NCBI GenBank assembly: GCA_037126765.1
Contig: JBBCBC010000026.1
Coordinates: 31,605,698 to 31,669,697, forward strand
DNA: 64,000 nucleotides
Reading direction: 5' to 3'
Origin: Stenogyne calaminthoides
Taxonomy: Eukaryota > Streptophyta > Magnoliopsida > Lamiales > Lamiaceae
In this document: positions 46,917 through 57,684 of the stretch, in pieces
Layout: each line of letters opens with the position of its first letter
Numbering within the stretch: the first letter of the stretch is position 1
Notes under the pieces: generated by a model
Seen by the model: the letters and a program-made list of their open reading frames with translations, nothing else
Database searches by the model: none
What the model was told of the DNA's origin: nothing
Translations under genes and position numbers: made by a program

Positions 46917-48743
46917 TGTTGGGATTATACTGAAAAATATGCTTTTACTTTGTATAATCAGACTGAATTTCGGACTTATTTACTGAAATAAATTGTTTAT
47001 CGCTGATGCTTTAAATATCATCGAATGTTACATATATTTACTGCATAACTATTCAATAAATAGTACGTGTTACATTGTAGTTAATTTAGTGATACCAGAT
47101 AACAGAAGATTAAATTAACAGTTCCTTGTAACTAAAAGTACACCATTCACGACCTAGATGGAAATGAACAATCCATCGTGAAAGGTTGAAGTGTAAGGCT
47201 CAGATTGGTTTGTCTTGACCAAGAGATTATACTAGTGCATGACTGATGCACTGAATAGGACCTACAGGAGGATAAATTCTTCAGCACTGAACTAGGAAGA
47301 ATTAGACCTCAGTGGTTCGTTATTTCTTAATCTTCGTCCCTTAAATAGGATCGCGTGTGGTTAGTAATTATTGCTTTGACTTATGACGGGTAGAGAATCA
47401 ACGAGATTCAATACCTTATATCTTGGGCAATATTATTGGTCACATGCGATTGCTAAGATTTAATACGGAGAATCGTGTGCAAGTACGCTTGTTCGATTTG
47501 CCCCCTTGGGAGGTTCATAAGTTTTATCATACCAAATCTTGCAAGTGGAACTAGTTTCCGGTATGGATAATAATGTTGAACCATTCCTTTACCAAGGATA
47601 AAAGATATTAATTAATGGAAAGCTATTTCAGTGGCTTGACTTAATTAATGGGCTAGATAACCTTAAGCACGGGAAATAATAACCGGGAGCCATATTAACT
47701 GTAATATGGGTTAAGATGGATAGTGCAATATTAATATGTAGTGGGATTAATTAATATTTATGGGCTTGAATAATATTGTGGCTCAATATTGATAATTCAA
47801 GGTCCATTGGAAGGTCCAATCTTAATTCTCCTAAAGGCCCCCCAAGTAGCCCAACATAAAGTCCAATAACTGAAAAAGGTGTTTAAAAATAAAATAAATT
47901 TTGTTGCTTATTTTTCCTCATTTTTTCAAAAAATATGAATAAAAGGGGAGAAAGATTTTCTTTGAATTTTGTTATGGAATGAAGATATGTATTCTTGGAA
48001 TACAAGATTATCTCATTAAATTCAAGAAATCTCCCACTTGGTTATTTATATTGGAAATTTCAAAATTTTGAAAAAGAAGGAAAAGAAAGATTTTCTTGAA
48101 AAGATATTATGGAAGATATGTATTTCTTGAAATACAAGTATATCTCATAAATTCAAGAAGATCCAAATCTTGGAATCTTTATCCTTTTTTTTGAAAATAC
48201 ACCATAACAAGAGAGAGTGGGATTTTTATGGAATATTTTAATTATGGAGAAAAAGAATATATGAGATATATTCAAGATTTCTTGGAGATCAAGAAAAGAT
48301 TTTTTCCCCCTATTCCATATGCAAAAAATCGGCCACTACACCTCTATAAATAGGGGATGAATGTTTCATTCCCAAGTACAATTCCATGTGCTGGAAAAAT
48401 TAGTAAATCCACAAAGGTGGTGCAACAAATTTTATTTTCCCTTTTGTTAATTGTTCGTGAGCTTCCTTCCACCGGATTGTCAAGCAAGGACTAGGAAATA
48501 CTTGGGAAGGTCTTTTGGTGTATTTTCATCGACGAGACCATTGCCATTCCAAGAGGTAAGTTCACGTAAACTCGTAGTAATTCTGCATGCGTAGGATTTA
48601 CGTGAACTGTTTATATGCATGATTTGTTGTTGAATTATTATTTGAATTAATATAGGATTAATTCATGCTAGTTATAATTGTTAGAATTAAATTTGTATTT
48701 AAATATTCATCCCGAATAGATCCGGGCAATTAATTCCCCAACA
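46917..48743 (+). mobile_element. Solo LTR of the Copia-2 family, opposite orientation
   Basis: Reads TGTTGGGATTATACTG to TTAATTCCCCAACA, the reverse complement of the Copia-2 LTRs, about 1.83 kb. It is flanked by a perfect TAAAC duplication (46912-46916 and 48744-48748), which proves an independent insertion followed by LTR-LTR recombination. Confidence 0.92.
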
Positions 48744-48824
48744 TAAACTTGACCTATATACTACATAATGGGTCATATATAAACCAAGTCCATTCATTCT
48801 TTTTTCTTTCGTATCATCTTTCCT

Positions 48825-49125
48825 TCACGTCGCCACCCCAGCCATCTTGATTTGCACGCCGAAATCGGTGTTGATGGAGGTTATGTCCTCTACTCCGACG
48901 TCCTCGATCCTGCTAGATATTTTGCTGCCTCGGGATATGCCGACGCTGAAGGGGAAAATGCAGGTGAGGCGGCGGATTATTAGCTGCTTTGTTGGCATGT
49001 TGTAGCCGATGTCGTATTCGTCCCACCTATCTTTACGGCGATGCAGTCGTCGTCGGAGATGATGTAGTTGTCTCTATTCTTATGTTGGTACACGAATCTG
49101 GATGCCAAGCAGAAAAAGATGGTGA
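48825..49125 (-). pseudogene. GH28 polygalacturonase-like gene fragment
   Basis: Minus-strand text reads DNYIISDDDCIAVKI, then after a frame change WDEYDIGYNMPTKQLIIRRL, TCIFPFSVGISRGSK, SRIEDVGVEDITSINTDFGV and QIKMAG. This is the plant polygalacturonase core: the SGDDCIAVKSG active-site block, the WDEYG...MPT block, the IALGSEMSGGI-like block (degenerate) and the RAEDITAINTESGVRIKT-like block. These enzymes cut pectin in the cell wall. About 100 residues remain of roughly 450, with at least two frameshifts. The repeat and hAT element that follow cut it off. Confidence 0.7.
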
Positions 49126-49129
49126 AGAA

Positions 49130-49545
49130 TTAATTAAATTCTGAATAACAGTGAGAGTTTTTTTGAATAACAGTGAGAGTTTTACATAATAACAGTGATA
49201 GTTTAATAACATGATAGTGAGTTATAAGTGATAGTTTTATAGCGTAACAGTGAGAGTTTTATAGAATAATAGTGAGAGTTTTTCTGAATAACAGTGAGAG
49301 TTTTGTAGAATAACAGTGATAGTTTAATAACATAATAGTGATAGTTTTATAGAGTGATAGTTTTGTAGCGTAACAATGAGAGTTTTATAGAATAACAATG
49401 ATAATTTAATAATATGATAGTGAGAGTTTTATAGAGTGATAGTTTTATAGCGTAACAGTGAGAGTTTTATAAAATAACAGTGAGAGTTTTTCTGAATAAC
49501 ATTGAGAGTTTTTCTGAATAATAGTGAGAGTTTTATAACATAACA
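49130..49545. repeat. Minisatellite, unit about 20-25 bp
   Basis: About 18 degenerate copies of AATAACAGTGAGAGTTTT with variants (GATAGTTTAATAACATGATA, TATAGCGTAACAGTGAGAG). Non-coding. Confidence 0.85.
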
Positions 49546-49619
49546 ACCCCGTCATGGTGAAAGTGCTCCGCCATCTGCCGTCGTTGAAGTTAATCGTCTC
49601 CTTCGGCACTAGGGGCAAC

Positions 49620-51064
49620 TACGGGTGTGCAAAATTCGGTGAAAACCGAATTAACCGACCGAACCAAACCTAATTTTCAAGTTCGGTTCAGTTATTCAGT
49701 TTTCGGTTCGGTTTCGATTTCAAATTTTAAGAATTTCGGTTTTCAGTTCGGTTAATTTTCGGTCAAAAACCGAAAAAAAAAACCGAAAACCGAAAATATT
49801 AAATATATAAAATATTAATTTATTATAAAATATATAAATATTAGGGGAGGGCACTCAGACTCAGAGCAGTTGAGTCTCTCAGCATTTTTCACTCAGACTC
49901 AGAGCAGTTGAGTCTCTCAAAGATTTTTCACTCGAGACTGAGACTCAGACTCGAGGCGTTAGTTGCAGACTCGAGACTCATCGCCTAGGGTTTCCACTTT
50001 CCACGGTTCTTCTTCATTTTTCAATTTTCAATTTTTCATTCACCACTTCTCCTCTCCCACTCCCCTTCCACCACTTCTCCTCTCCCACTCTGCCACTCAC
50101 CCTCCGCCGCTAAACCCTCACAAACCGCCCAAACCACTCTCCATCTCCGCCCTCATCCTCCCCAATTCCCCCTCCCCTTCTCACAACAAACACTCCTCCC
50201 TCATCCTCCCCAATTCCTCCTCTCGATAATCACAACAAACACTCCTCCCTCATCCTCCCTAACTCCAATAATCGAGAGACAACAACAACTTCAAGTCTAC
50301 CACCCCCTACTACCCCCCGCCCACGCCGCTCCCCAACTCCTACCAAGACGCCGACATCAACTTCATTCATTTATCGTCTTCTCCTCTGGTTTGTCTCAAT
50401 TCCTTGGTTTCACTCTTCTTCTTTGCGGTTGTTTTCTCAAGATTACAAGTATGTGCTCCTTTAATTTCTGTAGAAATTGATATTTTATGTTGTTTCATAA
50501 TTTCACTCCATTTTAGAAATTTTTAGATAGGTGGTTTTTGGAACCGCCACTGTGTGTTTGTTGAAATGCCTAAGAAAAGAGAAAAGTCTTATTCTTCGAT
50601 GAGATGTTGTTGATAATAAACCCTAGAGGATTTCTTTGTTGGTGTCACTTTTTTTCTCGCTTTTGAATCAACTCCGCAAAGCTCATTCTTGAATAAATTA
50701 GAACTGCTAATTGGCTTGTGTTGTTGAACGAATGTTTATTTTTGTTAAGATGGTTGTAATATATGATGTATATTACCTGAGAAAAATAATGTTATTAATA
50801 TTTAAATAGCTAAAGACGTGGTTTTGAATTTTGATAAGCAGGGATATAAAATGCATATGCATGTATGTAATTGAATGCACATCTTTGCAAATTGATTATA
50901 TCAAATCTAAGTCAGCTTCCACTTCAGGTCTACCACCCAAGATTAAAATTTATAACTAACTAAAAGATATATGGTTTATTGTAGATGTCAAGCTCACTAG
51001 GAGAATCTGGAGGCATTGATGGAAATGGAAGCAATGACATCTCACAATCACATCTGTATGAGGC
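49620..51064 (+). repeat. hAT left arm (inverted duplicate of the 5' end)
   Basis: Reverse-complement copy of 53649-55027. It includes a tandem ACTCAGACTCAGAGCAGTTG repeat (about 49850-49925, more copies than in the right arm), the CCTCATCCTCCC-type leader repeats (50150-50260), a donor-like AAG/GTATGTG context and the intron ending TTATTGTAG just before ATG at 50985. Scattered substitutions against the right arm show that it is not an assembly mirror. Confidence 0.85.
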
Positions 51065-51173
51065 ATTGATGGAAATGTTGACCAAACCGAACCGAAAAAT
51101 CATAACCGAACCAAACCGAAGTTTCATATTTGGTAACCGAATCGACCAAATGAACATGATAAACGAACTTTAA
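50985..51173 (+). CDS. Chimeric short ORF at the arm breakpoint
   Basis: 62 codons. The first about 24 (MSSSLGESGGIDGNGSNDIS...) are those of the hAT transposase; the rest is read from filler and subterminal AACCGAAC repeats (LTKPNRKIITEPNRSF). If the duplicated promoter is active and the intron is spliced, this peptide would be its product. It has no transposase domain. Confidence 0.35.
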   Translation: MSSSLGESGGIDGNGSNDISQSHLYEALMEMLTKPNRKIITEPNRSFIFGNRIDQMNMINEL

Positions 51174-51230
51174 CCGAACCGAAATCGGTTCGGTTTCGGT
51201 TTTAACCGAACCGACCGAAGTTTTTCCTTT
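51075..51230. repeat. hAT subterminal AACCGAAC repeats
   Basis: About ten copies of AACCGAAC or GGTTCGGTT in both orientations. The same motif crowds the outer 200 bp of both arms (49629-49790 and 54855-55015). In hAT elements such repeats usually bind the transposase. Confidence 0.75.
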
Positions 51231-51540
51231 TTTTTTACATGGAATTCAAACATAAAATCATATTGATAACATAAAATCAAGTTCATACTTCGTAGTAATA
51301 ACTTAAAATCAAGTTCAATTGTTCATCAAATACATACCATTAGTCCAATCCATAACAAATAATTGAAATAAGATAGTTCAACAAAGACAAAAAAAAGTGA
51401 TAAAACTCCTTCAATTCATAACAATCCATATTCCTCCATGTACCGTGTACGTCCAAATTCTTGACACCTTCTCCAAATCTTCTAAATGTTGGTGCACGCT
51501 AATCCTCCTCTACCAATTCCAACATTTGGCAAATCTGAAA

Positions 51541-53726
51541 TTAAAATACAAAATCATGTGATAAAATATGAAAATTATGTGAAACTAAATTAATAAGTTT
51601 GTTACATTTCTCGAAATTTTCAAGCTCCTCCAATTGCTCTTCAACACATATGGGATGTCGTGAACCTCGAATCCAATCTTGTGCACATAGCAAAGCTTCA
51701 ACAATTCTAGGAGTTAAAGAAATCCTAAATACATCTAGTACCCTACCACCGGTACTAAATGCCGACTCCGATGCAACAGTGGAAATTGGAACTGCTAAGA
51801 TATCACGTGCCATTCTTGAAAGAATCGGAAATCTTGAAGAGTTTGACTTCCACCACCTCAACAAATCAAAACTATCCTCGTCCTCTACGACCGCTTCACC
51901 CAAGTAAGTATCTAGTTCACTTTTTTTGCTTCAGGACATCCCACTCTCAAGTCTTTGCTTCTTAAGCCTTGATTTATAAATCGAGGCGGGCCTTTTACCA
52001 ATCTTTTCACAATTGATCACCTCACTAGAACTAGAGTTGTTGTTGCCACTATCACTTGCATCACCCTCCGGTTGATAAAGCTTCTTATATTCATCGAACA
52101 ACTCATAAAGTTCACTCTTCACACTACGAAAAATGTTCTCCGCCCTTTTCAACCCCATACATCGCACCCAACGTGTACTCCATGTACTCAAGTTTATCAT
52201 GTGGATCAAACACAACAGCAAAAAAAATGATTTTATTCATTTTTTCCGGATCCCCCCCCAATATTTATCAAAAATTTTCTTCATGGCCTCACCCATTGTC
52301 TTGATCTCCGAATCTGGACTTCCAACCCACTCATTCAAGATAGCACATAAATCACTAATCTCACTAAAAAATGAGTTAGAAGTGACATATAAAGAGCCAG
52401 AAATACGCAAAGTTGACTCATAAAAATGCTTCAACAAATCTGCATACTTACGAACAACACTCCAATCCTCTAAAGTTGGAACCCCATGGTCCCCATCAAC
52501 CACACCCTTGGACAAATCAGCCCTGAAGCTTGTATCTTGTTCATCATACCTTTCAAAGGCACTTTGAAAATTTTCAGCAGTTTTAAGCATTAAGTAGGTT
52601 GAGTTCCACCTAGTAGGCACATCTAAACACAAAGAACTTTTACTTTCTATCGCTTCCCACTCTACACACTCCTGAAATTTTTTCCATCTTGCAGGTGAAT
52701 TTCTGATGTATCTAATCGCATCTCTCACACGCTTCACCGAAGGGTTAATGTCTCTCAAGCCATCATTAACAACTAAATTAATCACATGTGCAATACATCG
52801 CATATGAAGATATTTACAACTAGAAATTGCATTACCCCAATTCACCATCCTCTTTGACAAGAACGCTATAGATGTATCGTTTGAACTTGCATTATCTACA
52901 GTTATGGTGAACACCTTTCTCAATCCCCAATCTAGAAGACAAGTTTCTAGTGCCTTACCAATGTAGTCATCTTTATGACTAGAAACGTGCACAAAATTCA
53001 GAATCTTCTTATGCAAACGCCAATCCTCATCAATAAAATGACCAGTAACGCACATGTAATTAATTTTTTGCAATGAAGTCCAAGTATCAGTGGTAATGCA
53101 AATTTTATCACAATTTGACTTCATAAAAGACTTTAGTTTTTTCCTTTCATTTTCATACAAATCAAACAGTCCCTTGACACAGTCCGTCGAGAAGGAATAT
53201 GAAACCTAGGGCATGCTTTAGCTACCCATTTCTTAAATCCTCTCCCCTCCACAAACTTAAATGGCAACTCATCTTCAATAATCATTTCTACGAGTGCAGC
53301 CCTAACTTCAGTTTGATCAAACTTCCATGTACCAAGTGTACCCACCCCATCATTACCCTCCTCATTTTTTTGCAAATTTAACAATGCTTGTCGTGTTTCT
53401 TGATTATGAGTATTTTTCGAGCAAGCATTCATATGGAAAGTAAGTGACAAAGTTCCATTTTTTTTAGTATCAGAGCAATAGATTTTATCACAATAATTGC
53501 ACTTATATGTTTCAGTGCCATCATCACTTACGATGGTCGTGAAGTGATCCCACACTTTAGATCTTCTTTGTGCTTTGTTATTTTTCTTTGCAGTTGCAGG
53601 TCTTGGTGGTAGAGTGGCATTTGAAGATTGAGAAGCTTGAGTTGCATCCTCAGACAGATGTGATTGTGAGATGTCATTGCTTCCATTTCCATCAATGTCT
53701 CCAGATTCTCCTAGTGAGCTTGACAT
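51541..53726 (-). pseudogene. hAT transposase (BED finger, RICESLEEPER-like)
   Basis: The start ATG at 53726 directly follows an intron acceptor. 53726-53133 carries a BED zinc finger (KVWDHFTTI...YKCNYCDKIY...LTFHMNAC). After a frameshift, 53160-52237 carries the RNase-H-like core (ITTDTWTSLQKINYMCVTGH, TVDNASSNDTS, RCIAHVINLVV, VPTRWNSTYLML). A second shift lies at a run of eight G (about 52249-52256) and a third near 52135. A TGA follows QRLESGMS. The hAT dimerisation domain follows (ILAVPISTVASESAFSTGGR, LLCAQDW). The catalytic blocks are well kept, so the loss is recent or partly sequence error. Confidence 0.88.
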
Positions 53727-55027
53727 CTACAATAAACCATATATCTTTTAGTTAGTTATAAATTTTAATCTTGGGTGGTAGACCTGAAGTGGAAGCTGAC
53801 TTAGATCTGATATAATCAATTTGCAAAGATATGCATTCAATTACATACATGCATATGCATTTTATATCCCTGCTTATCAAAATTCAAAACCACGTCTTTA
53901 GCTATTTAAATATTAATAACATTATTTTTCTCAGGTAATATACATCATATATTACAACCATCTTAACAAAAATAAACATTCGTTCAACAACACAAGCCAA
54001 TTAGCATTCCAATTTATTCAGTAACGGGCTTGCAGGTTGATTCAAAGGCAGAAAAGAAAGTGGCACCAACAGCAGCATCCTCTAGGGTTTATTATCAACA
54101 ACATCTCATCAAAGAATAAGACTTTTCTCTTTTCTTAGGCATTTCAACAAACACCTGGTGAGCAGGTTCCAAAAACCACCTATCTAAAAATTTCTAAAAT
54201 GGAGTGAAATTATGAAACAACATAAAATATCAATTTCTACAGAAATTAAAGGAGCACATACTTGTAATCTTGAGAAAACAACCGCAAAGAAGAAGAGTGA
54301 AACCAAGGAATTGAGACAAACCAGAGGAGAAGACGATAAATGAATGAAGTTGATGTCGAGTGTGCGGTAGGAGTTGGGGAGCGGCGTGGGCGGCGGGCGG
54401 TAGGGCTGGTAGACTTGAAGTTGTTGTTGTCTCTGATTATTGGAGTTAGGGAGGATGAGGGAGGAGTGTTTGTTGTGATTATCGGAGGAGGAATTGGGGA
54501 GGATGAGGGAGGAGTGTTTGTTGTGAGAAGGGGAGGGGGAATTGGGGAGGATGAGAGTGGTTTGGGCGGTTTGTGAGGGTTTAGCGGCGGAGGGTGAGTG
54601 GCAGAGTGGGAGAGGAGAAGTGGTGGAAGGGGAGTGGGAGAGGAGAAGTGGTGAATGAAAAATTGAAAATTGAAAAATGAAGAAGAACCGTGAAAAGTGG
54701 AAACCCTAGACGGCTGAGTCTGAGTGCAACTGCTGCCCTGAGTCTGAGTCTGAGTGAAAAATGTTGAGAGACTCAACTGCTCTGAGTCTGAGTGCCCTCC
54801 CCTAATATTTATATATTTTATAATAAATTAATATTTTATATATTTAATATTTTCGGTTTTCGATTTTTTTGGTTTTTGACCGAAAATTAACCGAACCGAA
54901 CCGAAAACCGAAATTCTTAAAATTTGAAACCGAAATCGAACCGAAAACCGAATAACCGAACCGAACTTGAAAATTCGGTTTGGTTCGGTCGGTTAGTTCG
55001 GTTTTCACCGAATTTTGCAAACCCCTA
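53649..55027 (-). repeat. hAT right arm (promoter and leader of the transposase)
   Basis: From the terminus inward on the minus strand: AACCGAAC-rich subterminal DNA, ACTCAGACTCAG repeats, a Ser/Pro-rich leader (CTCATCCTCCCC repeats), a donor near 54250, an intron of about 0.5 kb, acceptor and ATG. The leader frame (54776-54246) is low-complexity and probably untranslated. Confidence 0.82.
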
Positions 55028-56565
55028 GACAAGGATAATCGAGCATTTCTGATTATTTTCATGAGTGGGGAATTATTTTTAAATAACAATCCAAGACATT
55101 TACAAGCTCAAGAATTTCAAATGCCAGAATTTTTAAATCGTTTTAATCGACATCTAAAAGTGACTTTTTCTTTGTTGAGATTCAAAAGGAATTCTGTTTC
55201 CCATTTGATTTTACACATGCTCTTAATTTATTAATAGTGGAACCTCGATAATCTCGGAATCGAGGGCGGTCGCCCTTCCTGTTCCACCTTATGACCACTC
55301 TTGGATGACAAAAGGTTGCTAATAATCCCCAAAAAAAAAAACATTTTGGCAGGGAAAATGTGTACAGGCCAAGTTAAAATAAAAGCCCTTAATTTCTTAA
55401 CTACATTTTATTTTGCGGCTATGGAAATAACAAACATAAATATATAGTCACTGGTTTTATGTATGCTTAAGGATTATATAGAGCATAATTTTGATAAGGA
55501 CCATACACACCGCAAAATCTACATGTCCGTCATCTCTGATTTTTTTTTATATCTTTAGTTTCAGTTATTCAGTTGCGTAGGAGCCAAAGTATTCTGATGC
55601 GAACGAGGGCTTTGGGCTCAAGAATATGTGCATTCGGGTTAGGGGGCCAAGATCAGAGCAGCCCAAGATGGGGGCGCAGGTGGGCCAGGCGAGCCAGACC
55701 CAATAAGTCAGCGGCAAGGAAATTGTCCCATAATCGTAACGTGCAAGAATGTGTGCCCTAAATTCGCGAAATTGTCCTAAAATTGTTACTTGCGAAATTG
55801 TCTCAGATTTACTAAAGATATTGTCACTGATTTGGCAAGATGCGAGACTGGATTTGTCCCAAAAATATCGCTAGATTGGCAAGATTTGGCAAGATTGATC
55901 CAAATTTGTCGAGATATCGTAGGAATTGCAAGAATGTTCCAGATTTATCACTTATTTATCTTTATTGGCATTTTTATTAGTTTTATTCATGTCTATCAAG
56001 TTGTTAGGATAGATTTTACCTTTGAGTCTGCTAATTAGTATTTATTTATATAGTGTAAGACTCTTTATTTTTTATCAATCAATAACTTATATCTTTAGCA
56101 AATTCTTGGATTTTAATTGTTCGCATGCTGGCCTGAGCCAAGGCGTCGATTTTATTGTGTTTCCAAATCGCAGTTCTCAACATATTCTATTAACGCTGCC
56201 ACGTTAGCACCAATCGATATTTAACATTCTCCGGCTGAGCGTCAGACTAAATTAATTAAATATCAATAATTAAAAATTACATAATTAATTCATTTCGTGA
56301 AAGTTAAAATTCGACACTAAAAAGTGATAATTTAAAGGATTAAAAAACAATTTTCAGTATATATATCAGAGTGTTAATTTGGCGCTTTGTAGGCCTCTTG
56401 TTTTTTATGTTTTATATATTCGGGAATAAATTAAGACCGAGCCTCAAATTTAAAAGTAAAATAAGCATAGTATTTTCCTTTTGTATTATTTTGTTATATA
56501 TCCTAATATATGAAGATTAACAATAAATTATTATTTCTTGAGCTTAAAATTTGTCGCTATATTAA
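55028..56565. other. Intergenic with a probable LTR remnant
   Basis: 55028-55330 shows nothing. About 55570-56220 looks like a degraded LTR: GC-rich start, then TATTTATATAGTGTAAGACT and ATCAATCAATAACTTAT near 56040-56090, and an end with GCTGCCACGTTAGCACC. No partner LTR, borders or coding sequence were found, so the call is weak. Confidence 0.35.
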
Positions 56566-56909
56566 GGGAATAATATTTTTTAAGGACAATAACATAGGGG
56601 TTGTGTTTTAAGGACAATAATTTTACAAATTTGAAAATGTAGGACAATATATTTTTAAATTTGTAAATATAGGACAATATGTTTTAAATTTTGTAAATGA
56701 AGGATAATATATTTTAAAAATATGTAAATGTAGGACAATCGCAATTTGGGCTTATTCGGGCTCAATTGTCCCACATTTACAGATTTTAATACATATTGTC
56801 CTATATTTACATATTTTAAAAAAAAAATTGTCCTACATTTTCAAGTCTATAAAACTATTGTCCTTAAAACACAACACTCAAAGTTATTGTCCTAGAAAAA
56901 TATTTCCCC
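56566..56909. mobile_element. Mutator-like MITE, copy 2
   Basis: A 344-bp foldback element of the same family as 7690-8042, with shared TTGTCCTTAAAACACAAC and TTGTCCTATATTTACATATT blocks. It is flanked by a perfect 9-bp duplication CTATATTAA (56557-56565 and 56910-56918). It lies about 310 bp upstream of the RALF-like gene at 57221. Confidence 0.85.
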
Positions 56910-57220
56910 CTATATTAACAACAATTTTTCTTGGATGCATGCATGGCTTTCCATTTCGACTTCCATTAATTGAAGCACCTTAAGCAAACCTACAATTTCG
57001 GAAGTTCACTACCTATTTTCGGAAAGAACCACTCAACTATTTTCTTCATATATATTGCTAAATTTAGTGCAAAAAAATGAATGTACAACCTTCCACCCCA
57101 ACCGAATTTCTGCACTACATAAACATTAGAAATGCAAAGGAAAAATAATCAACCAAGAGAGTTTTATACATAAAACCAACTAGAGAAAAATCATCTTAAT
57201 AAAATTTCTAGAAATTAAGG

Positions 57221-57424
57221 ATGGCTAAGACGGCATTAGTATTAAGCTTGATGGTATTAGTTATGTTGAGCAGCAGTATCATTTCATCATCAGCTAATTA
57301 TATTGGGTATCCGGCTATGGAGAGAGATGGTATTCCCGGGCACGCCCCTAAAATTGGTGCCCCAGCAAACCAATACAAAAGGGGCTGTGAAGCCAGTGAG
57401 CAATGCCGTGGAGGATCAGGTTGA
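57221..57424 (+). CDS. RALF-like peptide hormone precursor
   Basis: A single-exon 67-residue precursor: signal peptide (ALVLSLMVLVMLSSSIISSS), then NYIGYPAMERDGIPGHAP and GAPANQYKRGCEASEQCRGG. YIGYPAM corresponds to the YISYGAL receptor-binding region of RALF peptides, and ANQYKRGC...C is the RALF C-terminal signature with the Cys-x5-Cys pair. The usual first cysteine pair is missing, and there is no RRIL protease site, as in the short divergent RALF clade. The product should be apoplastic and would be expected to bind CrRLK1L/LLG receptors. The 3' region is followed closely by an assembly gap. Confidence 0.75.
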   Translation: MAKTALVLSLMVLVMLSSSIISSSANYIGYPAMERDGIPGHAPKIGAPANQYKRGCEASEQCRGGSG

Positions 57425-57684
57425 ATTAAATAATTCAATCAATTTTTTTCTGATTAATTAATTTTCATTTAATTAATAAAAGTGATGTTGAGCTTCATTG
57501 TAACCAAATGGCTCAATGTCCTATTAGTTTAGGCTCTTTGATAATTTTTTTATTTAGTTTTAGTAGGAGAATAATGTTGGGCAGAATAATGCTCTTTGAT
57601 CCAACTTCATGATGTTCACTTTTGTATATTGTTAATTTGATCTGATTTTGCATTGGGTCATTTGTATAATAATAAATATTCTTT

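Larger units (their letters stand above)
49620..55027 (-). mobile_element. hAT transposon with inverted-duplicated 5' arms
   Basis: Both outer ends carry the same terminus: TACGGGTGTGCAAAATTCGG at 49620 and, on the minus strand, TAGGGGTTTGCAAAATTCGG at 55027. Arms 49620-51064 and 53649-55027 are inverted copies of one another over about 1.4 kb, covering the AACCGAAC-rich subterminal zone, the CT-rich leader, an intron and the first about 24 codons of the transposase. Between them lies a dead hAT transposase gene and, at 51075-51230, a second AACCGAAC-rich zone that looks like the true 3' subterminal region. No 8-bp duplication was found. Confidence 0.82.

Noticed and set aside
49963..50229. 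Pro/Ser-rich 88-codon frame in the hAT left arm (and 54776-54246 on the right)
   Set aside because: Low-complexity leader with CTCATCCTCCC repeats upstream of an intron and the true ATG; probably untranslated.
49620..55027. The inverted arms as an assembly palindrome artefact
   Set aside because: The arms differ by substitutions, repeat copy number and a first-exon codon change (GESGG versus GESGD), and the breakpoint has filler sequence.
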